From the NCBI RefSeq assembly GCF_000013225.1, contig NC_007776.1, forward strand, positions 205,277 to 269,276: a stretch of 64,000 bases of DNA, read 5' to 3'. The stretch's first letter is position 1. Each line of letters starts with the position of its first letter. Source of the DNA: Synechococcus sp. JA-2-3B'a(2-13) (GTDB lineage Bacteria > Cyanobacteriota > Cyanobacteriia > Thermostichales > Thermostichaceae). Positions 16,025 through 26,008 of this stretch are shown piece by piece. Under the pieces are notes generated by a model. It was not told the origin of the DNA and did no database searches. It worked only from the letters and a program-made list of their open reading frames with translations. Both the position numbers and the translations under genes were made by a program.

Positions 16025-16701
16025 AGTGGGTGTACGGGATAGCGGTGTTGCTGGCAGCCCTACAGCTCATCGTGGGCGAGGTGGGATCCGTGTCCCCCAA
16101 TCGCGCAGCGGGCGTAGCTTTAGTCGAGGCAGTGGAGATTCTGGCCAGCGAAAGCGGTGTGCCCAACGCGGTGACGGGTCTCATTCTGCGCAACCGCCTC
16201 TACGATACGGTCTTTGAAGTGGTGGTGTTTTCCACGGCGATTTTGGGCGCCCAATACCTGCTGGCGGATGAGCAGCCGACAGCCAATGTAGCTCAATTTA
16301 CCGATATTCCCTCGATTGTGTTGGCGCGAGTGGGAGCCACCATTTCGGCTTTGATCGCGGTGGAGCTTGCCATTCGAGGGCACCTGACGCCGGGCGGAGG
16401 CTTTGCTGCCGGGGTGGCGGGGGGGACGGCCATTGGCTTGGTGGCGATCACCGCCTCTTCCACCTGGATGGAGGCCATCTACAAACGGTGGCGGGCTGCG
16501 ATGTGGGAGAAGCTGTCGGTGGTGACGTTTATCGGGGTGGCCGTGGTGGCTCTGGCCGGCTGGGAATTGCCCAGAGGGGAGTTGGGAGCTCTGTTTAGCG
16601 GCGGCTGGATCCCGATTCTCAATATTCTGGTGGCGATCAAAGTGGCGCTGGGATCCTGGGCGGCAGTTTTGATCTTTATTCGCTACCGCGGCTTGTTATG
16701 A
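16021..16701 (+). CDS. mrpB: Mrp-type antiporter subunit B
   Basis: The 226-residue protein has the MnhB domain in its second half. RNRLYDTVFEVVVFSTAILG is followed by VARVGATISALIAVELAIRG, the signature HLTPGGGFAAGVAGGTAIGL, and further helices to ALGSWAAVLIFIRYRGLL. The N-terminal part carries a short dispersed repeat read in frame at 16099-16122 (NRAAGVALVEA). It overlaps the preceding gene by four bases and closes the operon. Confidence 0.83.
   Translation: MKWVYGIAVLLAALQLIVGEVGSVSPNRAAGVALVEAVEILASESGVPNAVTGLILRNRLYDTVFEVVVFSTAILGAQYLLADEQPTANVAQFTDIPSIVLARVGATISALIAVELAIRGHLTPGGGFAAGVAGGTAIGLVAITASSTWMEAIYKRWRAAMWEKLSVVTFIGVAVVALAGWELPRGELGALFSGGWIPILNILVAIKVALGSWAAVLIFIRYRGLL
16099..16122. 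repeat. Short dispersed repeat inside mrpB
   Basis: AATCGCGCAGCGGGCGTAGC followed by TTTA matches 12660-12681. It is translated in frame without disrupting mrpB. Confidence 0.6.
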
Positions 16702-17136
16702 GGGTCTAAATGGGTTAATGAGAGGTACCCCTGTCCCGGCAAAATCACGGACATTGCGAGTAACCAGGGTAAGTCCGTAAACCAAGGCTGTAGCAGCCAG
16801 TTGTTTGTCAATCGCATTTTGAGAGTGAGGTACGCACAGGCTTCCCCATACCTGGGCTTCGGTAATTGTGAAATCAAGAATGTGATCGGCATAGTCATCG
16901 ACAACCGTTTGCAGCCACCTCTCCAGAAGGTTGGCTTGCAGATGATCGCCGCGATGGCGCATGAGTTCAACGCCTCGGCGGAGTTCGCCCAGCGTGATCA
17001 CCCTAGCGTGGTCACACTAAATGTAGAGGCGGGTCTCTTGCTCAATGGCAGTTTGAAGAAATTCTTGAACCCCGGAGTTGGTTTGACTGTGCTTGCGCAG
17101 CTCACTGATAGCGTTAGTGTCAAGCAAATACGTCAT
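16696..17136 (-). pseudogene. VapC/FitB-type PIN-domain toxin, interrupted by an amber codon
   Basis: The first part starts MTYLLDTNAISELRKHSQTN at 17136 and has the first PIN-domain Asp. Reading stops at TAG 17017-17019 after ETRLYI. Five codons later the same frame continues as VITLGELRRGVELMRHRGDH and TLVTRNVRDFAGTGVPLINP, the rest of the PIN domain. Next to the stop, GTGACCACGCTAGG and GTGATCACGCTGGG form an imperfect 15-base tandem duplication that seems to have created the break. The intact protein would be an RNase toxin. As it stands it is probably dead unless the stop is read through. Confidence 0.8.
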
Positions 17137-17353
17137 GGGCAGTGTTATCTTGCACCCGCTCAAAGTCTGAATCGTTGCCAACGTTAGGTATCGATCTGAG
17201 CACTTCGGCAAAGGACTGTTTCGCAGGCTGGAGTAAGACTTGCTCTAGGATTTTGCGGTGTTCGGCCTCTGCACTAACGCCGTGACGACTAGCCCTTTGT
17301 TTGAGAGCTTTGACAATGGCTTCGTCAACATTGCGAACAATTAACGTGGCCAT
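17120..17353 (-). CDS. FitA/VapB-type antitoxin (ribbon-helix-helix)
   Basis: From the ATG at 17353 the product starts MATLIVRNVDEAIVKALKQR. It continues with a HGVSAEAEHRKILEQVL pattern characteristic of FitA-like Arc/ribbon-helix-helix antitoxins, followed by a toxin-binding C-terminal tail. Length is 77 residues. It overlaps the toxin start by 17 bases, the usual antitoxin-toxin layout. It is intact although its partner toxin is interrupted. Confidence 0.82.
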   Translation of the reverse strand: MATLIVRNVDEAIVKALKQRASRHGVSAEAEHRKILEQVLLQPAKQSFAEVLRSIPNVGNDSDFERVQDNTAHDVFA

Positions 17354-17632
17354 AGAGCGTTTCCTCGATCGGCAGATCCCTGGGCGGCTTTGCTGCGACG
17401 ATAGCATTGATATCATCTAAAGTTCAAGTTTTCCCGTCTATTGATACTGATGAAGAAGCTGCCCTTTTGCGGGTTGCCCCAGAGAACTCCTGCCTGCCAG
17501 GGATCCAAGCTCTGCCTGCTGTGCATAGCCTTTGAAAGCGCAACACTCAAAAAAGAGGGATCCCGATGAGCAACTTGACCTGCAGGTGACCTCTACAATA
17601 GAAGGCTGACTCTGCCACCTGGTGGGATCCCT

Positions 17633-20600
17633 ATGCCGCGCCGCACCGATATCCACAAAATCTTGCTCATTGGAGCGGGGCCGATCGTCATTGGCCAAGC
17701 CTGCGAATTCGACTACTCGGGCACCCAAGCCTGCAAAGCCCTGCGGGAAGAGGGCTATGAGGTCGTTTTGGTCAACTCTAACCCCGCCACCATCATGACG
17801 GATCCCAGTATGGCGGAGCGCACCTACATCGAGCCGGTGACGGTGGACTTTGTGGCCAAAATTATCGAGCGGGAGCGCCCTGATGCTTTGCTGCCCACCA
17901 TGGGCGGCCAGACGGCCCTCAACGTGGCGGTGCAACTGGCCCAGCAAGGGATCCTGGAGCAGTACGGGGTGGAGTTGATTGGGGCCAAGCGGGAGGCCAT
18001 TGAAAAAGCCGAAGACCGGGATCTCTTCAAGCAAGCCATGCAGCGGATTGGCTTGGCCGTGCCCCGCTCTGGCCTGGCCCACACCCTGGAAGAAGCCAAG
18101 CAGATTGCCCAGGAGATCGGCTATCCCCTCATCATCCGCCCGGCCTATACCCTGGGGGGCACCGGTGGTGGGGTGGCTTACAACCAGGAGGAGTTTGAAG
18201 AGATCTGCGCTGCCGGCTTGGAGGCCAGCCCCGTTTCCCAAATCTTGGTGGAAGAATCGGTCATCGGCTGGAAGGAGTTTGAGCTGGAGGTGATGCGGGA
18301 TCTGGCGGATAACGTGGTGATCATCTGCTCCATAGAAAACATGGACCCGATGGGGGTGCACACCGGCGACTCCATCACCGTGGCCCCGGCCCAAACCCTC
18401 ACCGACAAAGAATACCAGCGGCTGCGGGACTACGCCATCGCCATCATGCGCGAAATTGGCGTAGAGACCGGGGGATCCAACGTGCAATTTGCCGTCAACC
18501 CTGCCAACGGCGAGGTGCGGGTGATCGAGATGAACCCGCGGGTCTCCCGCTCTTCTGCTTTGGCCAGCAAGGCCACCGGCTTTCCCATCGCCAAAATTGC
18601 CGCCAAATTGGCAGTGGGCTACACGCTGCCGGAGATCCCCAACGACATCACCCGCAAAACTCCGGCCAGCTTCGAGCCCACCATCGACTATGTGGTCACC
18701 AAGATCCCTCGCTTTGCTTTTGAAAAATTCCCCGGCGCAGAGCCGGTTCTCACCACCCAGATGAAATCGGTGGGGGAGGCGATGGCCATTGGCCGCACTT
18801 TTCAAGAATCCATCCAGAAGGCCCTGCGCTCTTTGGAAATCGACCGTCCCGGTTTTGGCAGCGATAGGCCGGAGGTTTTCCCCAAGCCGGAGGAAGTGCG
18901 GGCCAACCTGCGCACCCCCAACCCCTTCCGCCTGCTCACCATCCGCACCGCTCTGCTCATGGGCTTTTCTGCCCAGGAGATTGCCCAACTCACCCACATC
19001 GATCCCTGGTTTATCGACAAGCTACAGGAGTTGGTGGAGGTGGAGCAGGCCCTCAAGGGGCGGGAGCTGGGATCCCTGAGCGCTGACGACTTGAGACACC
19101 TCAAGCAAATGGGCTTCAGCGACCGACAAATTGCCCACCTAACCGGATCCACGGAACATCAGGTGCGGGCCTGCCGCAAAAGCCTGGGGGTGATCCCCAC
19201 CTACAAAACTGTAGATACCTGCGCCGCCGAATTTGAGGCTGCTACCCCCTACCAGTACTCTACCTACGAGAGCGAGTCGGAGATTTTCCCGGCCCGCAAA
19301 GAGAAGGTGATGATCTTGGGAGGTGGCCCCAACCGCATCGGCCAGGGGATCGAATTCGACTACTGCTGTTGTCATGCTGCCTTTGCCCTCAGCCGCCTGG
19401 GTTACGAAGCGATCATGGTCAACTCCAACCCGGAAACCGTTTCCACCGACTACGACACCGCTGATCGCCTCTATTTTGAGCCGCTCACCCATGAAGAGGT
19501 GATGAACTTGGTGGATGCTGAGCAGCCGGTCGGCCTGATCGTGCAATTTGGCGGCCAAACCCCGCTCAAGCTGGCGCAGGGGCTGGCGGCAGCCCAGGCT
19601 CCCATCTGGGGAACTTCCCCCGACTCCATCGACATTGCTGAGGATCGGGGGCGCTTCGAGCGCATCTTGCGGGAGTTGGATATTCGCCAACCGGCCAACG
19701 GCATTGCCCGCAGCGTGGAAGAAAGCTTGGAAATTGCCCGCCGCATCGGCTATCCGGTGGTGGTGCGGCCCAGCTACGTCTTGGGGGGACGAGCCATGGA
19801 GATCGTCTATTCCGACCAAGACCTGCAGCGCTACATGCAACTGGCGGTGGCGGTGGATCCGGATCGTCCGGTGCTGGTGGATCAGTTCCTGGAAGAGGCG
19901 GTGGAGGTGGATGTGGATGCCATTGCCGACCGCACCGGCGCTGTTACCATCGGCGGCATTCTGGAGCACATCGAGCAGGCCGGGATCCACTCGGGCGATT
20001 CGGCCTGTGTATTGCCCAGCCGCACCCTCAGCCCCGAGGTGCTGCGGGTGATCCGCGAGTGGACGGTGAAGTTGGCCCAAGCTCTGAAGGTGGTGGGCCT
20101 GATCAACGTGCAATACGCCGTCCAAAAAGGCCAGGTCTATATCCTGGAGGCCAACCCGCGCGCCTCTCGCACCGTACCCTTCGTCAGCAAGGCTATCGGC
20201 CATCCGCTGGCGGACTACGCCGCTCAAGTGATGAGCGGCAAAACTCTGGAAGAGCTGGGCTTTACCCAGGAGGTGATCCCCTCCCACATTGCCGTCAAAG
20301 AAGCGGTTTTGCCCTTCCACAAGTTTCCCGGCACCGACACGCTGCTGGGGCCGGAGATGCGCTCCACCGGTGAGGTGATGGGCATTGACACGGACTTTGG
20401 CCGCGCTTACGCCAAAGCCCAACTGGCGGCGGGGCAGAATCTACCTCTCCAGGGGACGGTGTTCATCAGCGTCAGCGACCGGGATAAACAGGCGGTCATC
20501 CCGGTAGCCCGCGAGTTTGTGGGGCTGGGCTTTCGCCTGTTGGCCACCGAAGGAACCCAAAAAGTTTTAGCCGAACACGGGATCCCGGTGGACAAAGTCC

Positions 20601-20881
20601 TCAAGCTGCACGAGGGGCGGCCCCACGTCATCGACGCCATCAAAAACCATCAGATTCAGCTCATTATCAACACTCCTTCCGGTGTCGAGGCGCAGCAAGA
20701 TGGCCAAAAGATCCGCCGCACTGCCCTGGCTTACAAGATCCCTCTGGTGACAACCCTGGCAGGAGCCAAAGCCACTGCGGCTGCCATCCGTGCTTTGCAG
20801 TCGGGATCCCTGCAGGTGAAGTGCTTGCAGGATTTTTTTCCACCCAGGAATGCCCCAAGCAAACTTCTGGAAGCCCCATGA
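17633..20881 (+). CDS. carB: Carbamoyl-phosphate synthase large subunit
   Basis: CarB makes carbamoyl phosphate from bicarbonate, two ATP and the ammonia passed from CarA, feeding arginine and pyrimidine synthesis. The 1082 residues cover the full family layout: a first ATP-grasp half ([56 protein letters not shown]), an oligomerisation region, a second ATP-grasp half ([55 protein letters not shown]), and a C-terminal MGS-like regulatory domain (about 940-1075). It stands alone, with no carA next to it. Confidence 0.97.
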   Translation: MPRRTDIHKILLIGAGPIVIGQACEFDYSGTQACKALREEGYEVVLVNSNPATIMTDPSMAERTYIEPVTVDFVAKIIERERPDALLPTMGGQTALNVAVQLAQQGILEQYGVELIGAKREAIEKAEDRDLFKQAMQRIGLAVPRSGLAHTLEEAKQIAQEIGYPLIIRPAYTLGGTGGGVAYNQEEFEEICAAGLEASPVSQILVEESVIGWKEFELEVMRDLADNVVIICSIENMDPMGVHTGDSITVAPAQTLTDKEYQRLRDYAIAIMREIGVETGGSNVQFAVNPANGEVRVIEMNPRVSRSSALASKATGFPIAKIAAKLAVGYTLPEIPNDITRKTPASFEPTIDYVVTKIPRFAFEKFPGAEPVLTTQMKSVGEAMAIGRTFQESIQKALRSLEIDRPGFGSDRPEVFPKPEEVRANLRTPNPFRLLTIRTALLMGFSAQEIAQLTHIDPWFIDKLQELVEVEQALKGRELGSLSADDLRHLKQMGFSDRQIAHLTGSTEHQVRACRKSLGVIPTYKTVDTCAAEFEAATPYQYSTYESESEIFPARKEKVMILGGGPNRIGQGIEFDYCCCHAAFALSRLGYEAIMVNSNPETVSTDYDTADRLYFEPLTHEEVMNLVDAEQPVGLIVQFGGQTPLKLAQGLAAAQAPIWGTSPDSIDIAEDRGRFERILRELDIRQPANGIARSVEESLEIARRIGYPVVVRPSYVLGGRAMEIVYSDQDLQRYMQLAVAVDPDRPVLVDQFLEEAVEVDVDAIADRTGAVTIGGILEHIEQAGIHSGDSACVLPSRTLSPEVLRVIREWTVKLAQALKVVGLINVQYAVQKGQVYILEANPRASRTVPFVSKAIGHPLADYAAQVMSGKTLEELGFTQEVIPSHIAVKEAVLPFHKFPGTDTLLGPEMRSTGEVMGIDTDFGRAYAKAQLAAGQNLPLQGTVFISVSDRDKQAVIPVAREFVGLGFRLLATEGTQKVLAEHGIPVDKVLKLHEGRPHVIDAIKNHQIQLIINTPSGVEAQQDGQKIRRTALAYKIPLVTTLAGAKATAAAIRALQSGSLQVKCLQDFFPPRNAPSKLLEAP

Positions 20882-21237
20882 AGAGCCCATAGGGTCTTGC
20901 CGGCAGGAGAAAAAGCGGATCCTGAACGACTTCTCTTTCTTGAACCCATCCTTAAGAAACGTCTGCTCAAGCTTGGCTGCCATCAACTGCCAGTGACCGA
21001 CCTTCGCTGGGAAGCTCTCAAAGACCTCCAAATTGCAACATATCGGTGCTGATTTGTATCGACAAATCCATTTTTTTCACATTCCCGTTGCGGAAGTTAG
21101 GGATCCCTGTCGGCGTCCCTAAAACTGTCTAGCCTGAAAGAAGGAGACGCTTTTGGCGGTCGGCGCGGGAAGAGTTTTGCCCCGTTCAAGGAAGCCGACA
21201 AAGCAAAGAATGGTTTTGTCTCTTTAGGAGTTGGCCT
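20882..21237. other. carB-psbA intergenic and psbA leader
   Basis: I see no gene in this stretch. It should contain the promoter and 5' leader of the divergent psbA. A stem-loop is formed by TTAGGGA (21097-21103) and TCCCTAA (21116-21122) in the middle of the leader. The ribosome-binding site AGGAG is at 21226-21230. I could not define a convincing -35/-10 pair. Confidence 0.4.
21097..21122 (+). promoter_or_regulatory. Stem-loop in the psbA leader
   Basis: A seven-base perfect inverted repeat (TTAGGGA/TCCCTAA) has a 12-base loop about 115 bases upstream of the start codon. It overlaps a GGATCC-containing palindrome, so it may merely reflect that abundant motif. Confidence 0.3.
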
Positions 21238-22293
21238 ATGAGTACGGTAATTCGCCGCTCCTTGGCTGCGCGGCAGCTCTGGAGTTGGAATGGCTTTTGT
21301 CAATGGATAACCAGCACCGAAAACCGGCTGTACATCGGCTGGTTTGGCGTGTTGATGATCCCGACGCTGTTGGCGGCTGCCTTTTGTTTTGTAATCGCTT
21401 TTATTGCTGCTCCGCCGGTGGATGTGGATGGGATCCGCGAGCCGGTGATCGGCTCTTTGATAGGGGGGAATAATCTCATCTCGGCGGCGGTGGTGCCCAC
21501 CTCAGCGGCCATTGGCCTGCACTTCTACCCCATTTGGGAAGCCGCTTCTTTGGATGAATGGCTCTACAACGGCGGCCCCTACCAACTGATCGTGCTCCAT
21601 TTTTTGATTGGGGTGTGGTGCTATCTGGGCCGGCAATGGGAGCTGAGCTATCGCTTGGGCATGCGTCCCTGGATTGCGGTGGCGTTTTCCGCTCCGGCGG
21701 CGGCGGCTACGGCAGTGCTCTTGGTTTACCCCATCGGCCAGGGCAGTTTCTCGGAGGGCTTGCCCCTGGGGATCGCCGGCACCTTCTACTTCATGCTGGC
21801 TTTCCAGGCGGAGCACAATATCCTCATGCACCCTGCTAGCTGGCTGGGGGTGGCCGGCGTCTTTGGCGGCGCTCTGCTGGCCTCCCTGCACGGCTCCCTG
21901 GTGATCTCCAGCCTAATCCGCGAGACCTCGGAAGAAGAGTCACAAAATGCCGGCTACCGCTTCGGGCAGGAGGAAGTCACCTACAACTTCCTGGCCGGGC
22001 ACTACGCGTTCTTGGGGCGGCTGGGGTTCCCCGGCCTGGGCCTGAGAAACAGCCGTTCCGTCCACTTCTGGATGGCGGCCCTGCCCACAGTGGGGATTTG
22101 GGCGGCGGCAATAGGTATCGGCATAATGGCCTTTAACTTGAACGGCTTGAACTTCAACCAGTCCATCCTGGACAGCCAGGGCCGCTTCATCCCCACCTAC
22201 GCCGATCTCCTCAACCGCGCCAATCTGGGGATCCAGGTGATGCACGCCCCCAACGCCCATCATTTTCCCTTGCTGCTGGCGGCTCAACCCTAA
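21238..22293 (+). CDS. psbA: Highly divergent photosystem II D1 paralogue (rogue/sentinel-type)
   Basis: The 351-residue protein aligns end to end with D1 (start [20 protein letters not shown], then [20 protein letters not shown]). Using canonical D1 numbering and by-eye alignment, it keeps Tyr161, His92, His118, Gln130, Glu189, His190, His215, His272, His332 and His337. It changes Asp170 to Glu, Glu333 to Ala, Asp342 to Leu, His198 to Ser and Ser264 to Gly, with a one-residue insertion just after His252. The loop [11 protein letters not shown] replaces the usual MHPFHQLGVAG. The C terminus ends three residues after Ala344 with no normal extension. Loss of Mn-cluster ligands argues against oxygen evolution, as proposed for rogue/sentinel D1 forms. 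A chlorophyll-f-synthase role is less likely. SD AGGAG at 21226-21230. Confidence 0.93.
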
Positions 22294-22299
22294 GGCAGG

Positions 22300-24150
22300 C
22301 TAGGGGCAGTCCAGCCGGAAAGCGCGGTGAATAGCTTGCAAGGCCGGGATCCCTCGATCCCGGCGCACTACACAGCTCACCTTGATCTCCGAGGTGGCGA
22401 TCATCTCGATGTTGATTCCGGCTTCGGCTAGGGCTGCAAACAGGCGAGCAGCCACGCCAGGGTAGGTTTCCATCTCGGCGCCGACAATGCTGACCTTGGC
22501 AATGTCGTGATCCGCGTCAACTCCTGCCGCCTGGAGCTCTTCGGCCACCTGCCGGCAGACTGCCTCAGCAGCCATCGCTTGATCCTGAGGCACGGTAAAG
22601 GCAATGTCGGTACTGGGGATCCCGTTGTGGTAGCCCCGCTGGCTTTGGATGATGGTGTCCACGATGATCCCAGCAGCCGCCAAGCGCCCAAACAAATGGG
22701 CGGCAGTTCCCGGACGATCCGGCACTTTGCGAAGGCCCAGCCGCGATTGCTTCAAATCCAAGGCAACACCGCGTACCGGGTGGCTGTCTTGAGGAGCAGC
22801 CGGCATCTTTGCCCGATGCAAGTGGGGGATCACCTGGAACGACTCTCCCAGAGCCAAGGCGGCATCCCCGGCCCGCTCCGCAGCCACCACACAGCTCACC
22901 TTGATCTCTGACATGGAGATCATCTGCAAATTGATCCCGGCCTCGGCCAGCACCTGGAACATTTGCGCCGCAATTCCGGGTCGGCCCATCATCCCCACCC
23001 CGGCAATGCTGACTTTGGCCACCGCCTCATCCACAATCACCGCTGCACACTGCAGCTCTTGGCCAATCTGCCGGGCAACGGCTGCAGCCTCGGCCACCTG
23101 CGACCGACTGACCGTAAAGGCAATGTCATTGGTGGGCTGGGGCACGGATCCCTGCGGCAAGGAGTCCGTCCCGCTGGCGCAAGAGGCTGTGAACTGGAGG
23201 GACTGCAAAATCAAATCCACATTCACCCCTGCTGCCGCGATCCCCTGAAAGAGTTGGGCGGCAATGCCAGGGCGATCCGGCACCCCCACCAACACCAACT
23301 TGGCCTGATCCCGATCCAGCTCCACCGTATCCACCGCCAGGCCCAGCTCGATACTGCTGTCGGCAGCACGAGGACGGGGGGGAGGAGAAAGAATGAGAGT
23401 GCCCTCGCATCCCGCCTGCAATGGCTCCAAGCTGGAGCGCACCCGCAGCTTCACACCGTAGTTGCGGGCAATTTCCACCGAGCGGGGATGCAGCACCTGG
23501 GCCCCCAAGCTGGCCAGCTCCAACATTTCATCACTGGTGATCTCCGGCAACAGCCTGGCCTCAGGCACCTTACGCGGATCCGTGGTGAAGATCCCCGGCA
23601 CATCGGTGTAGATCTCACACAGCTCTGCTCCCAAAGCCACTGCCAAGGCCACCGCCGTGGTGTCGGATCCCCCCCGACCTAGGGTGGTGATCTCCAGCTC
23701 CGCCAGGCTGGTGATGCCCTGAAACCCGGCCACCACCACCACCTCTTCCCGCTCCAGGTGCTGCCACAGGCGGTCGGTGTGGATGTGCAAAATGCGGGCC
23801 CGGCTGTGATCCCGAGTGGTGACAATGCCCACCTGGGCTGCCGTCAGGGAAAGGGCAGGACACCCCAAGCGTTGCAGCGCCAAGGCCACCAGGGCAATGC
23901 TCACCTGCTCACCGGTGGAAAGGAGCATATCCCATTCCCGCAACTGGGCCGGCGTGGTCGGGGATCCCTGCAAGATCTGCTCCCCCAAGCCCACAAGGCG
24001 ATCGGTTTCATCCCCCATCGCCGAGACCACCACCACCACCCGATGCCCTGCCTTCACCGTGTGGGCCACCCGTTGGGCCACGGCTTGGATACGCTCGACA
24101 GAGCCGACAGAGGTACCGCCGTACTTTTGAACGATTAAGCTGCGTTCCAT
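22300..24150 (-). CDS. lysC: Aspartate kinase with four ACT domains
   Basis: This enzyme phosphorylates aspartate, the first step to lysine, threonine and methionine. The 616-residue protein has the kinase domain (LIVQKYGGTSVGSVERIQAV; VVSAMGDETDRLV; ITTLGRGGSDTTAVALAVAL; YTDVPGIFTTDPRKV). Two pairs of ACT domains follow, as seen by the repeated pattern VSIAGVGMMGRPGIAAQMFQ and VSIVGAEMETYPGVAARLFA. The duplicated ACT block is the known cyanobacterial form, which binds lysine and threonine for feedback control. It converges on psbA with a six-base gap. Confidence 0.95.
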   Translation of the reverse strand: MERSLIVQKYGGTSVGSVERIQAVAQRVAHTVKAGHRVVVVVSAMGDETDRLVGLGEQILQGSPTTPAQLREWDMLLSTGEQVSIALVALALQRLGCPALSLTAAQVGIVTTRDHSRARILHIHTDRLWQHLEREEVVVVAGFQGITSLAELEITTLGRGGSDTTAVALAVALGAELCEIYTDVPGIFTTDPRKVPEARLLPEITSDEMLELASLGAQVLHPRSVEIARNYGVKLRVRSSLEPLQAGCEGTLILSPPPRPRAADSSIELGLAVDTVELDRDQAKLVLVGVPDRPGIAAQLFQGIAAAGVNVDLILQSLQFTASCASGTDSLPQGSVPQPTNDIAFTVSRSQVAEAAAVARQIGQELQCAAVIVDEAVAKVSIAGVGMMGRPGIAAQMFQVLAEAGINLQMISMSEIKVSCVVAAERAGDAALALGESFQVIPHLHRAKMPAAPQDSHPVRGVALDLKQSRLGLRKVPDRPGTAAHLFGRLAAAGIIVDTIIQSQRGYHNGIPSTDIAFTVPQDQAMAAEAVCRQVAEELQAAGVDADHDIAKVSIVGAEMETYPGVAARLFAALAEAGINIEMIATSEIKVSCVVRRDRGIPALQAIHRAFRLDCP

Positions 24151-24194
24151 GAGAGAAGAACGAGGTCAGGGGCGGTTTGGATCCTACCCCGGAT

Positions 24195-25730
24195 CTAGGC
24201 CAAGCCCAGCCCATTTTGCAAAAACGGCGGCACCGGCAGCAGGATCAGCACCAGCAGCGTGAGCATCCCCAGCCCCAGCAGATCTCGGGCCTCGTCCAGT
24301 TCCGTCACATCGTTGAGGGCCGGCTCGTCGGCACTGGAAATCACAAACAGCAGCAGCGCCCAGAGCAACAGCCAAGGCTGCACCGTCAAGGCCAGCAGCA
24401 GCACCAACCAGCGGGCTACCCGGCCTACATTCGCTCCCATCTGCTGTCCATACACTGCGTGGACAATGTGCCCTCCATCCAGTTGGCCCACCGGCATGAG
24501 GTTAAAGGCAATCACCACCAAGCCCAGCCAGCCGGCAAAGGCCAGCGGGTGCAGCTCGATCACCTGCCCCGGCTGCAACTGATCCCCCAGCACCATGCGG
24601 GCCAGAATTGCCAGCAGCACCGATAGGCGCGGGTCAATGCGATGAAAACTAATCGGGGTCGGCTGCCCCTCCGGCACCGCGGGAGGATCTGCAGGCGCTG
24701 AAAACAACAGCCCCAGCAACAGCATGCCCAAAGCAACAAGACTCCCTGCCAGCGGCCCAGCGGCGGCGATATCAAACAACACCTTGCGGTTGGGCACCGG
24801 CTCTTTCAACTGGATAAACGCCCCAAAAGTCCCTAGGACAAAAGGCACCGGGATGAAATAGGGCAGCGAGGTTTTGATGTGGTGGCGGCGGGCCACCCAG
24901 TAACGAGTCCACTCATGGGATCCCAAAATGGCAAGGATCCCGACCGCATAGGGCAATCCTTTCATCAGAGAGGGCAAATGCAGCAGCCGGTCAGGGCTAA
25001 CCCCAGCCGCGTGGGCCCCAGCACTGAGGGTTGTCCAGAAGGTGAATAGCAACAGCCCCAAAGCCAGCAGCGGCAACTCTCGACTGTCCGCCGGGGAGCG
25101 CCGCGCCGCCGGGTTGGGCACCAAGGCAAAAAAGGGCTTACCGGCAAACCCCTCCTGCAGCACCACCAAAAAGCGTTTGCCGAAAGTGGTTTCCACGTTT
25201 TGCTGCACCCGCTCATAGGCTTCACTGGGATCCGCCCGCAAGTTGCCCCGGCAGATGATCGCCTGGGGGCGGTACTCCACATTTTGCAAATAAAAGACGT
25301 TCCAGGGGAAGCAATGGCTCAGCTTCTCCCGCGGCACTTCGGAGATGGGGGTGTGGGCAAGAGCCAGCGAGACCGGATCTGCGGCGCCGTCTTCCTCCTC
25401 TTCCTCTGGCTCAGGTTCCCCAGCCGGCGAGGGATCCGCTTCTGGAGAGGAGTTTTCCACCTCTGGCCGAGGGCCTCCGGTTGAGGGTCGAATACCCCCT
25501 CGTCTCACCAAGGTCATGCTGGTAAAGTAGGAGGTGAGAAACAGCAGCAACATCAGCAAGGGAGGCAATTCGTACTGAAACACCTGACGCCCCAGCACCC
25601 AAACCAAAGGGGGCAGCATCATCACCAGCCACAGGATCCGCCACGGCACCTTTGAGAGGCGGGCCACACTTTTTTGCAGCAGCAGGTAGGTTGCAGAACC
25701 CACCAGCGCCAACAGGATCCAATCTGCCAT
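24195..25730 (-). CDS. Site-2-protease-like membrane protein with altered HExxH motif
   Basis: The 511-residue protein has N-terminal membrane helices, an acidic low-complexity linker (about 90-125), a soluble domain, then the M50/S2P membrane core. The expected HExxH zinc motif reads HEWTR (in ILGSHEWTRYWVARRHHIKT), so the second His ligand is Arg, while the first His and Glu remain. The downstream pieces LPYFIPVPFVLGTFGAFIQL, FDIAAAGPLAG and the Asp motif NLMPVGQLDGGHIVHAVYG are intact. Relatives such as plant EGY proteins and cyanobacterial S2P homologues act in membrane proteolysis. This copy may be an inactive pseudoprotease or may have shifted its metal ligands. Confidence 0.8.
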   Translation of the reverse strand: MADWILLALVGSATYLLLQKSVARLSKVPWRILWLVMMLPPLVWVLGRQVFQYELPPLLMLLLFLTSYFTSMTLVRRGGIRPSTGGPRPEVENSSPEADPSPAGEPEPEEEEEDGAADPVSLALAHTPISEVPREKLSHCFPWNVFYLQNVEYRPQAIICRGNLRADPSEAYERVQQNVETTFGKRFLVVLQEGFAGKPFFALVPNPAARRSPADSRELPLLALGLLLFTFWTTLSAGAHAAGVSPDRLLHLPSLMKGLPYAVGILAILGSHEWTRYWVARRHHIKTSLPYFIPVPFVLGTFGAFIQLKEPVPNRKVLFDIAAAGPLAGSLVALGMLLLGLLFSAPADPPAVPEGQPTPISFHRIDPRLSVLLAILARMVLGDQLQPGQVIELHPLAFAGWLGLVVIAFNLMPVGQLDGGHIVHAVYGQQMGANVGRVARWLVLLLALTVQPWLLLWALLLFVISSADEPALNDVTELDEARDLLGLGMLTLLVLILLPVPPFLQNGLGLA

Positions 25731-25873
25731 GAGTTCAAAAAACGGAGGAGAACACCTCTACCAAGCTAGCGGCAAATCCAATCCCCTCGCTACAGCTTGC
25801 AGCCGGGATCCCTGAAGAGCCAATTGAGGCTTGGCCTGCCCATAGACCGCCACCATTCCGGGGCAAACTTTTC

Positions 25874-25901
25874 ATTCGCGCGAGCGGTGCGGAGCACTTT
25901 A
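25874..25901. repeat. Short dispersed repeat upstream of the S2P-like gene
   Basis: ATTCGCGCGAGCGGTGCGGA followed by GCACTTTA is nearly the same as 57181-57207 and 58963-58988. It lies in the 25731-26008 gap, which otherwise shows no gene. Confidence 0.7.
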
Positions 25902-26008
25902 CTTCTTGTCAGCAGTGGGGCGAAAAAGAGGGATCCCCTTGAGGCGTGCTTATGCTGCCGGCGTCCACTGCACAGCTTCGCCCATGGGCCCCAACCTCAA
26001 CCCAGTAT

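Noticed and set aside
17438-18997. A 519-codon open frame on the minus strand opposite carB
   Set aside because: It is antisense to a certain gene, has the low-complexity His/Gly/Leu composition of a shadow frame in G+C-rich DNA, and matches no family.
21238-22293. Chlorophyll-f synthase (super-rogue D1) as the identity of the divergent psbA
   Set aside because: Glu189, His332 and TyrZ are retained and no far-red cluster genes are nearby. I cannot exclude it fully without a tree.
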